Assembly: GCA_012845835.1 (NCBI GenBank)
Contig: JABAKD010000024.1
Coordinates: 186,699 to 250,698, forward strand
Length of the DNA stretch: 64,000 bases
Reading direction: 5' to 3'
From: Undaria pinnatifida
Lineage: Eukaryota; Sar; Phaeophyceae; Laminariales; Alariaceae
The notes beneath the pieces were generated by a model that was given only the letters and a program-made list of their open reading frames with translations, was not told the origin of the DNA and did no database searches. Positions 62,990 to 64,000 of this stretch are shown in pieces. The stretch's first letter is position 1. Every line of letters starts with the position of its first letter. The position numbers were made by a program, and so were the translations under genes.

Positions 62990-64000
62990 GAGATCAGCCG
63001 ATAGGATGAGGGGGGGGGTCCACGCCGTACGGGGTGGTATTGGCCGGAGAGACTTCTGTTTGTTCCCGGTTCCGCTGAAGTTGTGGATGCAGAGAGGGAT
63101 ACATTATCCGGTGATGGGAACGTATCCTCCTCGGCGGTTACATCGGAACGTGGACGTTTGACCGTGGCGAACCCTTCCCCCGCGCTGCCTCTATGAGACA
63201 CAGCCAAGACGCTTGCTACGATAGAGGTTCATCACTTTTTTCTGAGGTCCCTCGATTTCGGAACTTGAGACCCATCCATAAATACTGAGTTTGATGAAAG
63301 TAAAGCTGCTTCGGGATAAAACGTCCCATGGCCTAGATACACAACAAGATTCATCAAAACAAATAGCGTATTTCTGGCGAGTTTGAATTAAGGAAGCCCC
63401 GTCATTCACAAACCGTTTAGCGCGAAAAGCGCTACTTCTGTCGTAGCAGATGCCTCAATCTGCGATTAGTCGACGGAATGGGAGGGGTTCCACACCGTCA
63501 AGGACTGTATCGACCCAGGGTACGATTTGTGTCGTCCTCCAGGGCTGTTGTAGTTGCAGATGTATGGGAGGATTTATGATCCAGGGTTGGAACCATGTCC
63601 TCCCTGTGTGTGGCCGAACGTCGACATTAACCCACGGGGCAACACTCCCCCCGCGCGCTGAGCTAATAATCCTCGGCCAGTCAGCAATTACCTTAGAGGG
63701 GTGGAGTTTACATGCCGTGCAGGGCGGTATCGGCCGCGGGGGTCACCGCTTTCGTCCTCGAAACATTAGAGTAGAATATTTTGGGGCGATTGCTGATCAA
63801 GAGAACGCTTGTTTTCTGACCTGTGTGCGTCGGGACCTTCGCGTTGGCTCGAGGGGAAACTTCTCCACACGCTGGCTCCTTAAGACGCAGCCAATCGGCC
63901 ATAAACCGAAGGGGGTGGAGCTTCCACACCGTGCGGGGGACGGTATCGATCGGGAGAATAACCGTTTCCGCCCCCGCCCCGTAAGAGCAGTAGATGTATG
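62990..64000 (+). repeat. satellite-like unit of about 215-225 bp, plus orientation
   Basis: Landmarks GTCCACGCCGTACGGGGTGG (63010), GTTCCACACCGTCAAGGACTG (63488), GTTTACATGCCGTGCAGGGCGG (63706) and CTTCCACACCGTGCGGGGGACGG (63921) give spacings of about 478, 218 and 215 bp, so one unit in the first gap is decayed. Each is followed by GTATCG(G/A)CC-like sequence, TTTCGTCC/GTTTCCGCC and further on CCTC-rich sequence. The array runs off the right end. Confidence 0.78.

Overview
This window looks like a transposon-dense, gene-poor stretch of a eukaryotic nuclear genome. The coding remnants (a Ngaro/DIRS-type element, a LINE with an RTE/CR1-style pol, a pogo/Tigger-type transposase, a NADAR-domain protein, a YPVGIP-type multi-pass membrane domain) and the TTAGGG-type interstitial telomeric tracts together suggest a stramenopile, most plausibly a brown alga. 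That assignment is inference from protein resemblance; no marker gene in the window settles it. No bacterial operons, rRNA or confident tRNA genes were seen. Almost every recognisable coding segment carries stops or frameshifts, so the window is mostly a graveyard of mobile DNA.

Layout. 1-3.8 kb: 3' two thirds of a broken Ty1/copia element (protease, integrase, RT, RNase H). 5.6-13.2 kb: a degraded but structurally complete tyrosine-recombinase retrotransposon (Ngaro/PAT type) with the diagnostic split direct repeats A1...B1-A2-B2, a gag-like ORF1, a twelve-unit 93-bp tandem array, RT, RNase H and a tyrosine recombinase. 13.9-14.7 kb and six other places (4.5, 24.1, 35.4, 54.6, 56.0 and 60.7 kb): copies of a non-coding dispersed repeat, called R here, whose end motif contains TAATACGCGCGATCGGAG. 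17.0-19.3 kb: a pogo/Tigger-like transposase whose catalytic centre has been replaced by about 680 bp of an 8-bp microsatellite. 19.6 and 22.6 kb: two copies of a SINE-like repeat with a Pol III B-box-like head. 22.3 kb: interstitial telomere-like repeats. 23.3 kb and 26.1-28.4 kb: LINE reverse transcriptase remnants. 23.5-25.2 kb and 30.2-31.0 kb: two copies of another dispersed repeat, called D here, one of which is interrupted by an R element. 32.7-33.7 kb: C-terminal membrane domain of a host-type protein, frameshifted. 41.85-42.4 kb (minus): NADAR-domain pseudogene. 43.8-46.3 kb (minus): gag-like sequence with a CCHC zinc knuckle. 58.0-58.6 kb: N-terminal part of a secreted pepsin-like aspartic protease with the DTG motif and stops. 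The rest is tandem repeats and unassigned DNA; a satellite-like unit of about 215-225 bp appears at 31 kb and, in the opposite orientation, at the right end.

Most interesting: the split-repeat YR retrotransposon with its internal array; the R family, with direct terminal repeats and a datable nested insertion; and the transposase interrupted by a microsatellite. Percent identities are not given because no alignments could be run; homologies were read by eye.
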